Positions 1 to 12,240 of a DNA stretch of 64,000 nt are shown here, piece by piece (positions within the stretch are counted from its first letter, which is position 1; every line of letters begins with the position of its first letter). A program made the translations under genes and the position numbers. The notes below the pieces were generated by a model. The model saw nothing but the letters and a program-made list of their open reading frames with translations. It was not told the origin of the DNA and made no database searches. Source of the stretch: Punica granatum (lineage: Eukaryota; Streptophyta; Magnoliopsida; Myrtales; Lythraceae); the NCBI RefSeq assembly GCF_007655135.1, contig NC_045134.1, positions 22,716,568-22,780,567 of the forward strand. Reading direction: 5' to 3'.

Positions 1-36
1 AAGAAAAATTGACTCTAAACTCAAATTTTAGTTGTT

Positions 37-312
37 GTTTTGTTTGGAAAATTAGTAATGGTTTTAACTCTACTGCAATTTTAACTCTAGTTATTTTCAG
101 TTCAATAAAATAATTATAATTTTTTTCTTCAATTTTTTTTTTATTTTTTATTATAATTTAATTTTTAATACTAAATTATCTTAATTATTCATTCTTTTTT
201 TTTCACAATTATTACTTCTATCAACTATTCATTACTTTTCCTCACTTTTTTTCATAATTCAACAAATTTTTTTATAATTTTAAATAAATATAATTATTTA
301 TAATTAAAATCA
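37..312 (-). repeat. Degraded MITE-like copy, same family as 36,074-36,377
   Basis: Read on the minus strand, this AT-rich stretch follows the same order of short blocks as the better preserved element at 36,074-36,377: a TGTTTGG-type end, AACTCTAC and AACTCTA boxes, TTCAATTCAATA-like and CACAATT-ATTACTT blocks, and a CATAATTCAACAA box. One end is weak and no target duplication was found. Homology is judged by eye. Confidence 0.4.
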
Positions 313-1013
313 AGCATAGAATACCTAAAGAAAGCATAATGGGGCAACTAGTTCATAATAACTTTTTAGGAGTGAAGTGACACTAAAAGTCAAACTTTCT
401 TGTGGATAAAAGTATTTTTTTTCCTCGGATTATTGGATATACATTTTAAGAAATATCAGCATCTCTCCAAAAAATAAAGTACAAGAATCAAGAAATAATA
501 AGAAAAATATGAAAATCAAATGTCAATGTTATCTAATTCAGTGATTCATTTTCTTATAATAAATTTCCTTTCAGCCGAAAAAATAATATTGTACATTTCC
601 CTTTTCATTCTTTTTTTTTTGGATCCCGATTGACGACACAAAAGAAAAGGAGAAAAAAAAAAAGAAAGGAGGCAAAAATTGTCGGCTACGGGAACACGTT
701 CAATCCCGGGGGGCATGACCGCTGACGTGGCTACCCTCCGCCTAATCCATCTATCCCCTCCCGAAACATTGGGGACGCCAACGGCAAGGCATTGCAACGC
801 GGTGGATACGAGCGTAGTGGGGCCCATCGCCGTAGAAGCTTCCTTACCGTACACGTAGTCGACACTCGTATGTCGTATCCCTCTACCCCGCCCCATGTGA
901 GATACGGAATCTGAGTCGCCCGCACCAAACGGCGTCGTCGAAGTGAATGACGAATGAACGCATTACATTTACGTCGCTTTCGTGTTTGATTTTCAAAGAA
1001 AGCCCAACACGTT

Positions 1014-1041
1014 CTTTCTCTCTCTCTCTCTCTCTCTCTCT
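1014..1041. repeat. CT/GA dinucleotide microsatellite
   Basis: An almost pure run of TC dinucleotides, about 28 bases long, in the upstream intergenic region. No function is implied. Confidence 0.9.
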
Positions 1042-2116
1042 AAAGAGTCCCAACTCCCTCCTAACCATAATTAACGGGGAACTTTTTCATAATAAATAGT
1101 TTTCTTGAGTCACTCGAATTACGTAAACATGTTTTGATTTGATCAATACGGCACGAGAAATTATTATATAGAAACAAAAATATCTTTTTCAAGATAGAAC
1201 AATTATTTTCTCAAAAATTGGATAAGTTACGTTTATTGCTTTGATTTTATTTTATTATTTCGAAAACCTTTGACGTTCAAGTAATAGGAAAATCACATGT
1301 TTACCAATCACAAAAATACATGTGAAAGTACAAGTTATGTTACGCCAACTTAACTTTGTTGCCCCAAGAACTTTGACGTTCACATAATTGATGGATCCGT
1401 ATATTTTACGCGATTAACAGTTATTGACGCATTTAAAAAGAAATAACAGTTTTTCTTTCATTTTTATGTTATATTTTGCAAAAAAAATATTTATTTTTAT
1501 CTTTTTTTCCCCTTACAAAATCCTACAAATTTTCCTTCTAATATTATCTTTCGAACTTTAAGTTATTATCTCAATCGAAGCTTGCCATTCGACAAATGCA
1601 TTCGACCACTGGCTGTTATCTAATGTCGCCATTACACCGCCGATGAAATTAAACAAAAAATTAAACAATATTTTCTCTTGTTGGGACTGGAAAATTAGGG
1701 TAATTAATTTTATTTATTTTCCAAAATTTGCCTTGCTTTTTAGGGCATGATGAAAAAAGAATCGAATTTAAAAAATAATTATCAATTAATTAATTTTTAC
1801 AGTTGAAAGGCTTTCTCCGTCGGGGAAAGGGAAAGAAGATCGTTGAAGGTTGGTGACCTGTTCCGTTCCATTCTGCTACATAAAAGCATGCACACACCAT
1901 TCCCCCCTTCTCCCTCGCTCCCTCTCTCTCTCTCTCTATACAAAGCATACGACTTGAAGAAGAAGAAGAAGGACGCCTCCATCTCCATCCAATCCAAAGA
2001 TCGTGGGTGCTTGTCGCATCGCTTCACATCTCATACATTCTCGCCTAAGCTTCCGGGCTCCCCCTGAAATTCCGCCTGCGTGTCCCTCCGTCTTCCTCGC
2101 TCGCCTCCCCGTGAAA

Positions 2117-2152
2117 GATTCATTCATTCATTCATTCAATCAATCAATCCTC
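2117..2152. repeat. TTCA/ATCA tetranucleotide repeat in the lipase 5' leader
   Basis: About five tandem ATTC units run into three AATC units, some 120 bases upstream of the lipase start codon. A pyrimidine-rich CT tract at about 1,900-1,940 precedes it. Both are likely part of the promoter or 5' untranslated region, and the tetranucleotide is a likely length-variable site. Confidence 0.75.
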
Positions 2153-2266
2153 CCACCATTGCTGCTCCCCCTACACCTCTGTCATTTGTTGTCCATACAG
2201 AGAGGGACTCTTTGTTTTTGTTTGTTGAAAAAGGAGAAATCTGAGCTCCGGCGGGCAGTGAAAGAA

Positions 2267-5200
2267 ATGGACGGCTTGTGCCTGAAATCGGGTATCCAGG
2301 GCATGCCCCCGCCGGCGATCTCGCTGGCCGGTGCCTTCGAAGGCCGAGCGTCGATGTGCCACGTCAGCACCTCAGGGAGGTCCTCCGTGGACCGGTCCAA
2401 GGTGTTGGCTGCCCCGCCGCCGCCGCCCCAGAGGACCAACCCCGCTGCGTCGTCGTCGTCTTCTCATTCCCGTCCTTACAGGTTCTCTTTTAGGTACGGC
2501 CAACCGCAGGGGAGCACGATCTGACACGGCATAACCCGGTCAGAGAAAATCCAGTAAAAAATCACTTTTTTGGCCACGAAATTGATGCGAATTTACGGAA
2601 ATTTATGAGGCAAATCTTTGAAATTTTGTATGGAAATTTATTATTCGTGAAGACCTTTTTGGTAATTTTTATGTTAATTTCAGGTACCCTTTGAAGTCTC
2701 TGTGGTTCGGAGGTAATGGCGGCGGAGGTAATGCACGCAGAGGGATTGCTCTGGACGATGCCGTCTTGGTCGAGAACCCGGAGAAGACTAATGGTGCAGA
2801 TGTTGGAGTGGATGGCGAGGCCGAAAACTCGGTGGGCTCTGATGGGGAAAACGGGAACTGGGTGTTCAAGATCCTCCACCTAAGGACTGGGACAAAAGAA
2901 GGGGAGCAGCAGCAGCAGCAGCACAGTGATGGTGAAATTGTCCGGGTGCTAGAGAAGGGTTTAGTTGGTGATGAAGAAAAAGAATGTTCTCCTGAGGAAG
3001 AAGAACTAGAAGGTGATGGCGATGATGGGGAGGATTGGTGTGACGCTTGTCGGGTTGATTATGACGAAAAAGAGAAGGAGATCCAAATCGATAGGGACAC
3101 GTTCTCGGGCTTTCTGCATAGGGTGTCTCTTGACCAAGCCAAGCTCTATGCGAAAATGGCTTACTTGGGCAACCTTGCCTATGCCATTTCCGAGATCAAG
3201 GTACGCAGATCTCACTTTTAAGATCATCCTGGATACGTGTTGTGAAAATGAAAATATCTTATTGTTTGATATAGGTTAAGACATTCGAGATGTTGATCTG
3301 TCGAAAAGAAATTGAATTGTCAGGCAGATCCTCTTATATATTACAATTCACGCTAGGAGTTAAACGTTTAGTGTGATATTGTGGTATTCATATTCTGCAG
3401 CGGTAGATTAAGAGAAACTAGGTTTTGTTAATCTAGCAGCTGAATGAGTAGATGACACATAAATGCGAGTGAATATCTTACATTGCCCACTTGGTTCATT
3501 ATGACAATGTGTTGGCTCTTGATGATTGAATTTGGGTTGGAACTTGGGATGAGAGTTCCATGTTCCTTGGAGGTCGGTTTTGGTTATTCCGAAGAAAAAT
3601 TTTTGAATCTGTCATGATGTCTATGTTACTAGTAATCAGTCACAGTAACTAGCATAGTTTGTATGCCTCGACCCGGCATGTGATTTGCAGCCTGAACAAC
3701 AGAGGTTTTGATTGTTTAAGACAACTTTGTTGTTTGTCTAATTGAAACCCATTATGTAGTATTTTCTTTTTCTACCACTAAACTTGTGATTTTCTGTTGA
3801 TCAGCCTGCAAACCTTTTAAAAACTTGCGGCCTGCGATTGGTAACATCATCAGTGGACGAGAGAGGATTGGTGGCAAAGGCTGCCGAAGATCAGGTGTCA
3901 AATGAAGTCCAGGAAGAATCACAGCAAGCAAAAGAAATGACCGAAAATGAGAAGCAGAAGAGCAGTGGCTATCAACTGAGTGCATCTGCTGCTTATCATG
4001 CAGCTGCTTCTGCTGCTTCTTACATGCATTCTCACGTGAAGGGTATACTCTCTTCCACACCATCTGATGCAGAGTCAGACCAAAGGTTGCTCGGAGAAAC
4101 AATGGACGGAGTTGATATAATGAACTCAGACATGGTCAATTTCATGGCCGCTACCGACTCTGTGACAGCAGTGGTAGCTGCTGAGGAAGAAGTGAAGCAG
4201 GCTCTAGCTGATGATCTAAAGTCAAAATATTCGTCACCGTGTGAGTGGTTCATTTGTGACGATGATCGAAGCAACACAAGGTTCTTTGTTATTCAGGTAA
4301 GTTATACAATGACAATCTTGTTTCTGATAATAAATAACATAATGGGAATTTTTTCTCTTTGGTAAGTAGCCAAGAGATTTCCTGATGGTGCACTTTTCTG
4401 TTTTAGGGGTCAGAATCATTGGCTTCCTGGCAAGCAAATCTACTCTTTGAACCTATTCAATTCGAGGTAAATGCCAACATGATTTCTATCGTATCACATT
4501 TTTGTGAAGTTACTTCACTGCCTGTCAAATATGGATTGATCAAATTTAAGTGTTCTTAGCATTCTTATCAGTCATAATTCAAATTATAGTGATCTCCTTA
4601 CTGAAAAGAAATGGAATGATCAATGATAAGAGCATTTCATTCATCAATTGTTATGTTTCTTAAGGGCCCTCTATTTATTTGATGTCTGATAAGAATTACT
4701 GCTCTAAACTATTGGAAAAATTTTCATCCAGGGATTTGACACTCTTGTTCATAGAGGCATATATGAGGCTGCAAAAGGCATGTACGAGCAAATGTTGCCC
4801 GAAGTAAGGGCTCACCTAAAAGCCCACGGAGACCAAGCAACCTTCCGTTTCACCGGCCATTCACTCGGGGGAAGCCTCTCATTACTTATCAACCTAATGC
4901 TTCTAATACGGGGAGAAGTGCCTGCCTCTCAACTGCTTCCAGTTATAACATTCGGTGCTCCATCGATTATGTGTGGAGGTGATCGTTTACTTCGTAACTC
5001 GGGTTGCCTCGAAGCCATGTCCAAGCAGTTACAATGCACAGAGATATTGTTCCACGAGCCTTCTCTTGCAGTTACCCTAATCACGTCGCTGAGCTTCTGA
5101 AGGCCATTAATGGGAATTTCAGGAACCATCCATGTCTTAATAATGAGGTCAGATCACAAAACACTCCCGCCTTTACTCATTTGGTTTGTAAGATGCGCTT

Positions 5201-6015
5201 TTTCTTTTCAATTTCTCCTTTAGAAAACAAAGACAAGTTTTCATATTTCCATCAGAGAGCATATCTTCTGAATGAGGAATTCGATGTCTATGGCATGCTT
5301 GGTATGCCAAAATAGAAATAAATGCATTTTACCGTCAAATTTCTCAAAAGTGGAAAATTCAAATTATTCAATGCTAGGACAATCGTTCACTTATAACATG
5401 ATTTGTAACTCAAATGACTTTGTCCCCAAATTGCAGAAGCTCTTGTACGCTCCAATGGGAGAGCTTTTGATCCTACAACCTGACGAGAAATTCTCTCCTC
5501 GCCATGACCTCCTTCCTTCTGGTAGTGGCCTGTACCTTCTGAGCTGCTTGCTTACTGATTTTTCCGAAGGACAGAAACAGATCCGAGCTGCTCAGAAGCT
5601 CTTCTTTGATTCTCCTCACCCACTTGAGATCCTCAGTGACCGAGGGGCCTATGGTCAGGAGGAACCATTCAGAGGGACCATGACATGAATTCTTATTTAA
5701 AGTCGGTGCGTGTTGTAATAAGGCAAGAACTGAACCGTATCCGCAAGGCCAGGAGAGAGAGGAGGAGGAAGCTCTGGTGGCCCCTTGTGGGCTCTACGGA
5801 CTTAAATGATGGGATCGTCCTTGACCGGACCGTTAGGCCAATCAACGCAGGACAGCATCAGTTCAGCCTTCTCAGGCATAATAGGAACCGGACAGGAATC
5901 TATCAAGCGGTTTAGTCGGCTTGTTGCTTCTCAAAGGATGCATTTATTCATGGTGTTACTGTTACCTGCGAGGTTGTTACTTCTCGGGGCATATAGCGTG
6001 ATCAGCTTCAGTTAA
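2267..6015 (+). CDS. PLIP: PLIP-type plastid phospholipase A1/galactolipase (class 3 lipase), with three frameshifts
   Basis: Class 3 lipase of the PLASTID LIPASE family; known members cut acyl groups from plastid membrane lipids. Exons are 2267-2493, 2684-3200, 3805-4296, 4407-4466, 4732-5147 and 5437-6015, with matching phases. The start [13 protein letters not shown] resembles known PLIP N-termini and begins a Ser/Pro-rich stretch fitting a plastid transit peptide. Acidic and poly-Gln linkers (exon 2) and an Ala-rich region (exon 3) follow. The lipase core has GHSLGGS, with the nucleophile Ser near residue 476, and [10 protein letters not shown] carries the expected Asp. The conserved C-terminus runs through NSYLKSVR to the hydrophobic end before 6015. 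The frame breaks near 4,996-5,004 (one base missing), 5,655-5,664 (one missing) and 5,862-5,868 (one extra). As written, translation stops at 5,100. This is either a recent pseudogene or local sequence error; the other genes here are intact. Confidence 0.9.
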
Positions 6016-9000
6016 AGTAATCTAGTGGGTCAGTTGGTCTCATAAAATGTTCTGCTTCGGTGCGGAGTCTTGAAGGTTGCGAAGGCATGCGTTTGCAAAG
6101 GGGATACGTATAGGTGATTTGATTCTTTATTCGTTGTTGTCAGGGCAATTGACGGTATTCCATAGTAAAGCTTAGGTACAGGTTAGAGTTGGTACCCTAG
6201 CATTTGACTGTAAATGATAGAAAAGGAAATCGATTGCAAAGTAGGCTGTGTTTGCTTCACGTAATTGGTTTTCTCGACAAGTCTTATTGATCGTTCATTC
6301 CATAAGCACATCATCTCAGAAATGGCTTATTCGTCAGGTTGCAATTCTCCTTGCTTATGCAATCCAAAGAAGGTCGGGTTTGGCGGTCTTTGACAGTGAC
6401 AGTGGATGAATGGCATTTTCCATCGAATCGATGGGATCAATGTTGATAGGAACCAAAAGTGAGGCCCAATTTATTAGCTCAGTACTGATGTTAGATATCA
6501 CCATTATGTGGTTAGAATTTTGCCCAAATCAATGAGAGTTTTTGGCATAATAAGGTGTTTCTTGCACGCCGAGTATTTGAATAATGTCAATTTCATTTGC
6601 TTTGTACGGATTATGAATGGCTTATATTAATCATTTATTCTACTTTTTCCATTCAAAGATATTTTTTTTTTTTTTTTTCCCGATTATTGAGTGAATTTTC
6701 ACTTTTAATCATTGAGGGAATCTAGACTCGGTAGATATTTATTGAGGTAGTTGATTAGATATTTCCATAAATTTCTTATGTTTTCTTTTCATAGGTTTTA
6801 TCTGGACAAAAAGAAAAGAAAAATCAATCGATGAACCTGCATTGTACTTGAGAAAATATATTCCATGTCATAGAAGACACTACTAGCCCATGAGCCCAAG
6901 TGTGCCGGAAGCACTTCTATAGGGCAGTCAATGCTGGTCGGCGCATGGATTCGTTCATCTTATCAGTGTCTTTGCTTGCATTCTAATCGGCTGTAATCTG
7001 ACTCGTTCTTACTTTGATTTACGTCCGAAGTGCGAATAAACAAGTAAAAGATTTGAAAGAACCGAGTGAACACGGCGAATGTTTAGAGTTGAGAAAATGG
7101 TTAATTCCAGACATCATTATTCGAGAATGAATAACAAAGGATACTGCTGTCAATAAGGACAATTGGAGCCTATTGCAGATGGTCGGTCCAACCCGTCGAC
7201 TGTCCCCACCACTCGATCGACATGAGGTGGCAGCGTGATCGAGATGCGCTAGGGGGTTTCCGGGCTCCGTCGCGGACAGAGCATATGAGGCACATGCCAA
7301 AACAAGCATACTCACATGTCAAAGTTGGCAAAAGTTGAACGTCATGTAATGGACAAGAGCTAGTCTCTGCTGGAAGATCGCAACATGTAAACCTTCAACT
7401 TCCATGTCTGTCTGAATATGGATGGAGACAAAATGTGAGGCTGCCCCAGCCAGAGCCCAAAAGGCTCAATGGATGACATTTTCAACGTGTGAATATGTAA
7501 AAGCCCTTTTCAATGCCTATCCATCCAACAAGGCAAAAGGGCAAATTCGAGGATCATTACAATTTACCCCAAAAAGGGAAAGAATTATCTGAAGGGACAA
7601 TTGAATTATCACCCTTTGGTAATCCGCTATCGGGTAAGTCAATTATACCACGTAGAGTACGTGGAATTTCATAGTCCAGCACTGGTTTGTAGTCGATGAG
7701 TGTGTCAGAAAATTTATGAAATGCAATTTATTTGATATTTATCGAGAAAATACTTAATTTATTGAATGAAAGTTTTTAATTTTCCAGAAATTCTTAATAT
7801 TTGTTTGTGAATTGAGAAAAACTTTTAGTTTCGAAGAAAACTTTTTAATGTTTATCGATGATTTTTAAAATAAGAATTAGTTGTGATCATTGAAAATAAA
7901 ATTCGAGAAAGAAATTTAGAACACCGAGAATTATCTCGCTTCTATTTTGTATTTGTATATATCATAAAATTATAGTTGATATCAATGATAATACTAATGA
8001 AAAAAAAATCACGTAATAATTATTTGTCACATGAAAATGTCATGGCCTTTACATAATGTGGTTAAGAGATCAAGCCCCATCTCTTTCACTTCTTTTTTGT
8101 CATCTCCTTGAACTTATTCTTGCTTTTGGGATTTGTACATGTCTATGCTCTTCTTTTCCTATTGAGGAAAGAATTACCTTTGCAAGCCTTCTCTCATCGG
8201 GACGGGACTAGTTTTCCAGTCGATTATGCTTCTAACATCAAAAAATTTTAAAAGAGTAGTTCTTAACAATTTGGCTGCACACCATCAAACTCGTATATCG
8301 TAAAATCAAACCTGATACAATCCGCAAAATCCTTGAGCTGAGCATGTACCATCACATTATTTGCTGTAATTTTATCGGTACTTTTTCACTGCATTCAACG
8401 AGAGCAGAAGCATTACCTAACAACTCGTTTCAAGTTTTCCATCGGGCCAATATATTATGCTGGACGGCACAAACAAACAAATATAACATATATAGTCGTT
8501 ATTGGGCCGACGATACTATGTTGTTCTAATAGCTAGGCCAATGGCATGCGATAGATATTGGAATCCATGAGCAAAGGATGAGCAATTTACCATGAGATGC
8601 CACGTCGAACGTATAATTTGTTATGGTACCAGGTCATCGTAAAAGTCCAAAGGTCACCACTTTGAAGGTTAAAATGTCCATAATTATGAGGAAATCTATC
8701 GATCATGCTTAAAGAGGCAATGTTACTATGAAGTGCCATGGTAAAGAATTTTCATGAATCGGTAGGTGGAAATAACACAACGATTAGTCTATCAATACAA
8801 GCGCTAGGGTTTTGGAGGAATGAAGACTTTCTCATTCATGGTGATGATGTTGGTATCTCTCTCTTCTATTTATGAATTGGTTGCGTTTAATTTTTTTTCC
8901 CCCTTTTTTGATAATGAAGGTTCCCGTGAATATCCTACAAGTTTATAGAGCAAGTCAGTACGGCCACCTAGACCGTACACGTTAACCAATATGGAGTTTT

Positions 9001-9357
9001 CTCACGCATGATTTTTAAAGTGGCTTAAACATGTTGATGTGTTCAGTTGTTAACTTCTTAGTTTTATATTTAGAGTATTTGTCATCGATTGAAATATATC
9101 ATCCAGAAGCAATTAGACCTTTTACCAAGAAAAAAGAAGAAGAAGATGCAAGTAGACCCATACACTATAGTATAGATCGATAATATTGAACGTGGCATCC
9201 AAAGAAAGACATGTTCGAGAATTCATGGTAAACTTTAATCTTCCACCTTAAAGGTGCAGAATGAGTGCAATTACATTGGTAGGATAACGTTGGCAAGTTG
9301 AGATTGAATCTTATATAATCCCTTCTTACTTTATAGCGGTATAGATATATATATAAA
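6016..9357. other. Gene-free interval between lipase and inhibitor genes
   Basis: The first few hundred bases are probably the lipase 3' untranslated region. A 98-codon minus-strand frame at 7,019-7,315 begins with a hydrophobic stretch resembling a signal peptide (MSMLVLACASYALS), but it has no conserved downstream domain and no splice support, so I do not call it a gene. The stretch 7,700-9,160 is AT-rich with only short chance frames. Confidence 0.5.
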
Positions 9358-10109
9358 TCAACTGCCCGTTTTGGTGAGCATTGAAGTAGCAGTGTAGGAG
9401 ATTTTGCCAAAGAACTCCACGTTATTGCATCGGGTTTGGACCGCCGGAATGCTGACTTTGGCTAGCTCCATTGCCGTCCGGCAGTCAGCAGGCCCGGCCA
9501 GGGCATTGGTGATAAGCGAGGCGGCAGTCGACTTACCCCCCATGTTGATGTCGAGGATGGCCGAGTGGAAACTGAAGTAGGAGCCGTATAAGAAGCCGAA
9601 GCACGAGTCCAGCACAGGCTTCATCGCTGGTGGCGAGTTCTCGACCATGCCGCTGACAAAGCCCATTGCCTCTGAGGAGTTGGCCATGGCCAAGTTTAGG
9701 GTCAGCATGGTGAGGGCCCGGAGGTCCTTAGTTGTCACCGTCTGGAAGTCGTACAGCGCCTCCGTACAGTCATCGTACCGCACCGAGGTCTTCCCACATA
9801 CCTAACGGACCGATCAAGCAAAAAGCACCATCTGCTGATCTAACTCTCGATTGAAAAGCAGAATCACATTGAGACGTCGAATAGAACGTAAAAAAGAAAA
9901 ATCTAATGCCGCTTAACGCGTCAAAACATGTTAAAAGTTTTCTATCACAGTCTCATACAAATCAAAACCTTGCGGTCGTATAGGACTCTAAAAGATGAGT
10001 TTACCTCCTTGACGAGTTCGATTTCCTGAGCGGCGACGGGAGACGAGACGAGTAGCAAAGCCATTGCAGTCTTAAGCAGGATCATCCTGACGATTATCGG
10101 GGATTCCAT
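9358..10109 (-). CDS. Secreted plant invertase/pectin methylesterase inhibitor (PMEI domain)
   Basis: Predicted 182-residue protein from two exons, 9801 down to 9358 and 10109 down to 10005. The intron has a GTAAAC donor and a TTAG acceptor, with phase 0 on both sides. Residues 1-27 form a signal peptide with a hydrophobic core (MALLLVSSPVAA), so the protein should reach the apoplast. The mature part has the family's cysteine layout: a first pair in VCGKTSVRYDDC, a third Cys in PVLDSC and a fourth in GPADC. Four helices are expected between them. The segment LTLNLAMANSS matches the conserved helix of the family. Members bind either pectin methylesterase or acid invertase one to one and block it; the sequence does not decide which, although the overall look is closer to the putative invertase-inhibitor subgroup. 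An LTR retroelement array starts about 370 bases upstream of the start codon. Confidence 0.85.
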
Positions 10110-10474
10110 TGGTAAAGACCTAATCCTACTGTATGGTCTAGAGATTCATGCATTGCGATTCATTGCTTAAGTAGACAATGAAGAGGGCACATATTTGGCC
10201 ATTAATTCTTTGTTTTTTGGTAAATTGGATTTGGAAATTTCATATATTTTAGGGTTTTAGGGAACATTCATGTTTCCATAACATATGATATTAACATATC
10301 ACAATATTATTATTTGTATATATACTGCATCTAGAGTATCGTACAACGCAAGAAATTCGCAAGCTATTTATGACTTATTTGTACAATTTTTCGACTGATT
10401 CAAATTGACATTCAACATTCTACGCATAGCTTGTCCGCGTTGTAATGCGTTGTAGAGAACAAGAATTTTCAACG

Positions 10475-10479
10475 ACTAG
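10475..10479. repeat. Left 5-bp target-site duplication (ACTAG)
   Basis: ACTAG lies immediately before the first LTR, which begins TGATG, and is repeated at 14,362-14,366 just after the third LTR, which ends TTATCA. The match of the outermost flanks shows that the three-LTR array came from a single insertion event and its later rearrangement. Confidence 0.9.
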
Positions 10480-11026
10480 TGATGTGCTTCAGATTGCAGC
10501 TCAACACATATTCGAATTTTCGAGTCCAAACGCGTATTCTAAAAGATTTCGAAACAAGAATTTAGCTTAATTAGATATTAAGTTTCCTATATTGCTATGA
10601 TATAGTTTCCCTTAATTAGATATTATTTCCTATATTAGCTTGAGTCAGTAATCTTAAGTTTTCTATTACACATTGTTTCCTTATTATATTTTAGGAAAGT
10701 AATTTGGAGAATATTAAATGTCAATTTCCTATTCTAGAGTCAAGAGAGGTGTCTTCCCTCTATATAAATATGCACCCATTGTAAGAGAAGACAAAGACGA
10801 ATTTGATGAATATTTGAATGAAATTGCCTAGAGCGTTTCCTCTATTTTTCTTATCTAAACAAGTTCTTTCTTTAGTGGCGAAAACCCCGATTCTTATCGT
10901 TCATCCTTGAGCGTGGCAAATCAACCCGACTTTTCTTACTCGTGGTGAGTCATCTTATCGAGTGAGTTTTGTTGGTTCTACCCTCCACCCTTCTTTCTTA
11001 TCAAGTTCTGGTTCGTGAGCTTATCA
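10480..11026 (+). repeat. LTR 1 of the array
   Basis: 547 bases, bounded by TGAT and ATCA. It contains a TATA-like box (CTATATAAATA) around 10,760-10,771, which fits the U3/R boundary. It is nearly identical to the other two LTRs apart from scattered substitutions. Confidence 0.92.
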
Positions 11027-11040
11027 TTTGGTGTCAGAGC
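11027..11040 (+). other. Primer-binding site of internal region 1
   Basis: TTTGGTGTCAGAGC follows the LTR end directly. The core TGGTGTCAGAGC is one base away from the usual plant initiator-Met primer-binding site TGGTATCAGAGC, which copy 2 has intact at 12,699-12,710. Confidence 0.88.
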
Positions 11041-11112
11041 GAAGGTTTTATCCTTGTTGGCTGAGTGAAACACGTGTGTTTGAGTGGGTTTTTTTATAAA
11101 TATGCAAAGATT

Positions 11113-12240
11113 ATGGCTAAAAGCAACCCTGAACGAGTTCCAAGAGGGTTTACTTTCGACCAAGACTTGCCTCTCACTTTCCAGCAGACGCAAGAGGAGT
11201 TCATTGCACGGCTCGAGCGAGTGACCCAAGCCCTCGAGAGTTATGGTGGAATAAGAAGACACCAATGAGTGCAGAAGGATTATCCCCCAAAGAGAATTTC
11301 GACTTTCAACGGAAGCATGTGCGCTGAGGAATACTTGGCGTGGATTTCGGATGTGGACCGATTCTTCGACTACTACAGCATCCCCGATGATGAAAGTCGA
11401 GTTGTTAGAGTTGTTTATCGGTTAAGGGGCAAAGCGTCTACTTGGTGGGAGAAATTGGAAAATAATCGTTTTCAAGATGGAATGAATATGGTATTTACGT
11501 GGAGGCGCATGAAACAACTCTTAAAGATCAGATTCTTTCCTTTGGGATACGAAGAACTCCTCTATGAATCTGAAGACGGTTGCATGAAGTCTACCTATCC
11601 TCTTAAGCATGGAAAAACAAATGCTTTTCCTATAACGATTGTTGATGTCGAGGAAAAAGTACAACTTGAAGAAGCTTCTATGAAGGGTGACAAATTTAAA
11701 GAAGAAAAAGTGGAGTCCAAGAATGAAGCAACTCAAGCGTCACAAGATAATAATGTTCTGGTCGAGAAGGATTTAGCGATTGACAAGATTCTTCGGAAGG
11801 AACTAATTTCAAACTTTGAAGAGAAAGTCCAGGCTGAACTGTTTTTAGACTCAGGCCAAGAGGAACTTCAGGAAGAATTTGCTATTGAAGATCTATCGAT
11901 GGTGTTTCATCAAGTGAAATCTGAGCTACCTGAAGCGCACATGACTCCGCTGAGGAAGGGGCAATCCAGCCAGAGAGTTGATCGGGGAGGAAGAACAAAA
12001 AATCTGATCTATGAGGAATTACAAGAGAGAATTCGTACAGAAAAGTTAGTCATTAAGTGGCAAGCTAAAAAGCACCAAAACGCACACATAAAGACCAGCA
12101 GAAGATTGACGAAGACTCGAGGACGCGTCTTTTTCCAACCGAGAGGGGATGATGTGCTTCAGATTGCAGCTCAACACATATTCGAATTTTCGGGTCCAAA
12201 CGCGTATTCTAGAAGATTCCGAAACAAGAATTTAGCTTAA
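11113..12240 (+). pseudogene. Retrotransposon gag-like protein, copy 1 (one nonsense codon)
   Basis: Begins MAKSNPERVPRGFTFDQD, runs 51 codons to an in-frame TGA (11,266-11,268), then stays open to 12,240. At the TGA, copy 2 reads TTG, so the stop looks like a private mutation of copy 1. The central part has the Retrotrans_gag pattern: EEYLAWISDVDRFFDYYSI, a WWEKLEN motif, then a TWRRMKQLLKIRFFPLGYE block. No CCHC zinc knuckle or protease was seen. The C-terminal third is acidic, then basic near RRLTKTRGRVFFQPRGDD. The frame crosses the purine tract and ends about 90 bases inside LTR 2. The protein would coat element RNA in virus-like particles if suppressed or repaired. Confidence 0.8.
12141..12149 (+). 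other. Polypurine tract before LTR 2
   Basis: GAGAGGGGA directly precedes LTR 2. The same tract occurs before LTR 3 at 13,808-13,816. It is the expected plus-strand priming site of an LTR element. Confidence 0.85.

Larger units (their letters stand above)
1..1800. other. AT-rich intergenic region upstream of the lipase gene
   Basis: No supported gene. The first ~310 bases are a very AT-rich stretch that resembles a degraded MITE. From about 680 to 1,000 base composition becomes GC-richer, but the short open frames there have no recognisable motif and overlap one another on the same strand. A CT microsatellite lies at about 1,014-1,041. The remainder to 1,800 is AT-rich without obvious structure. 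Confidence 0.6.

Noticed and set aside
2171..2439. Minus-strand and alternative-frame open frames over lipase exon 1
   Set aside because: They overlap a clearly coding GC-rich exon in the correct frame and have no independent features.
5650..5672. A tiny GT-AG intron that would repair the second lipase frameshift
   Set aside because: It would be only about 20 bases long, far below any plausible plant intron.
7019..7315. 98-codon minus-strand frame beginning with a signal-peptide-like stretch
   Set aside because: No conserved domain, cysteine pattern or splice continuation; a hydrophobic start alone is common by chance.
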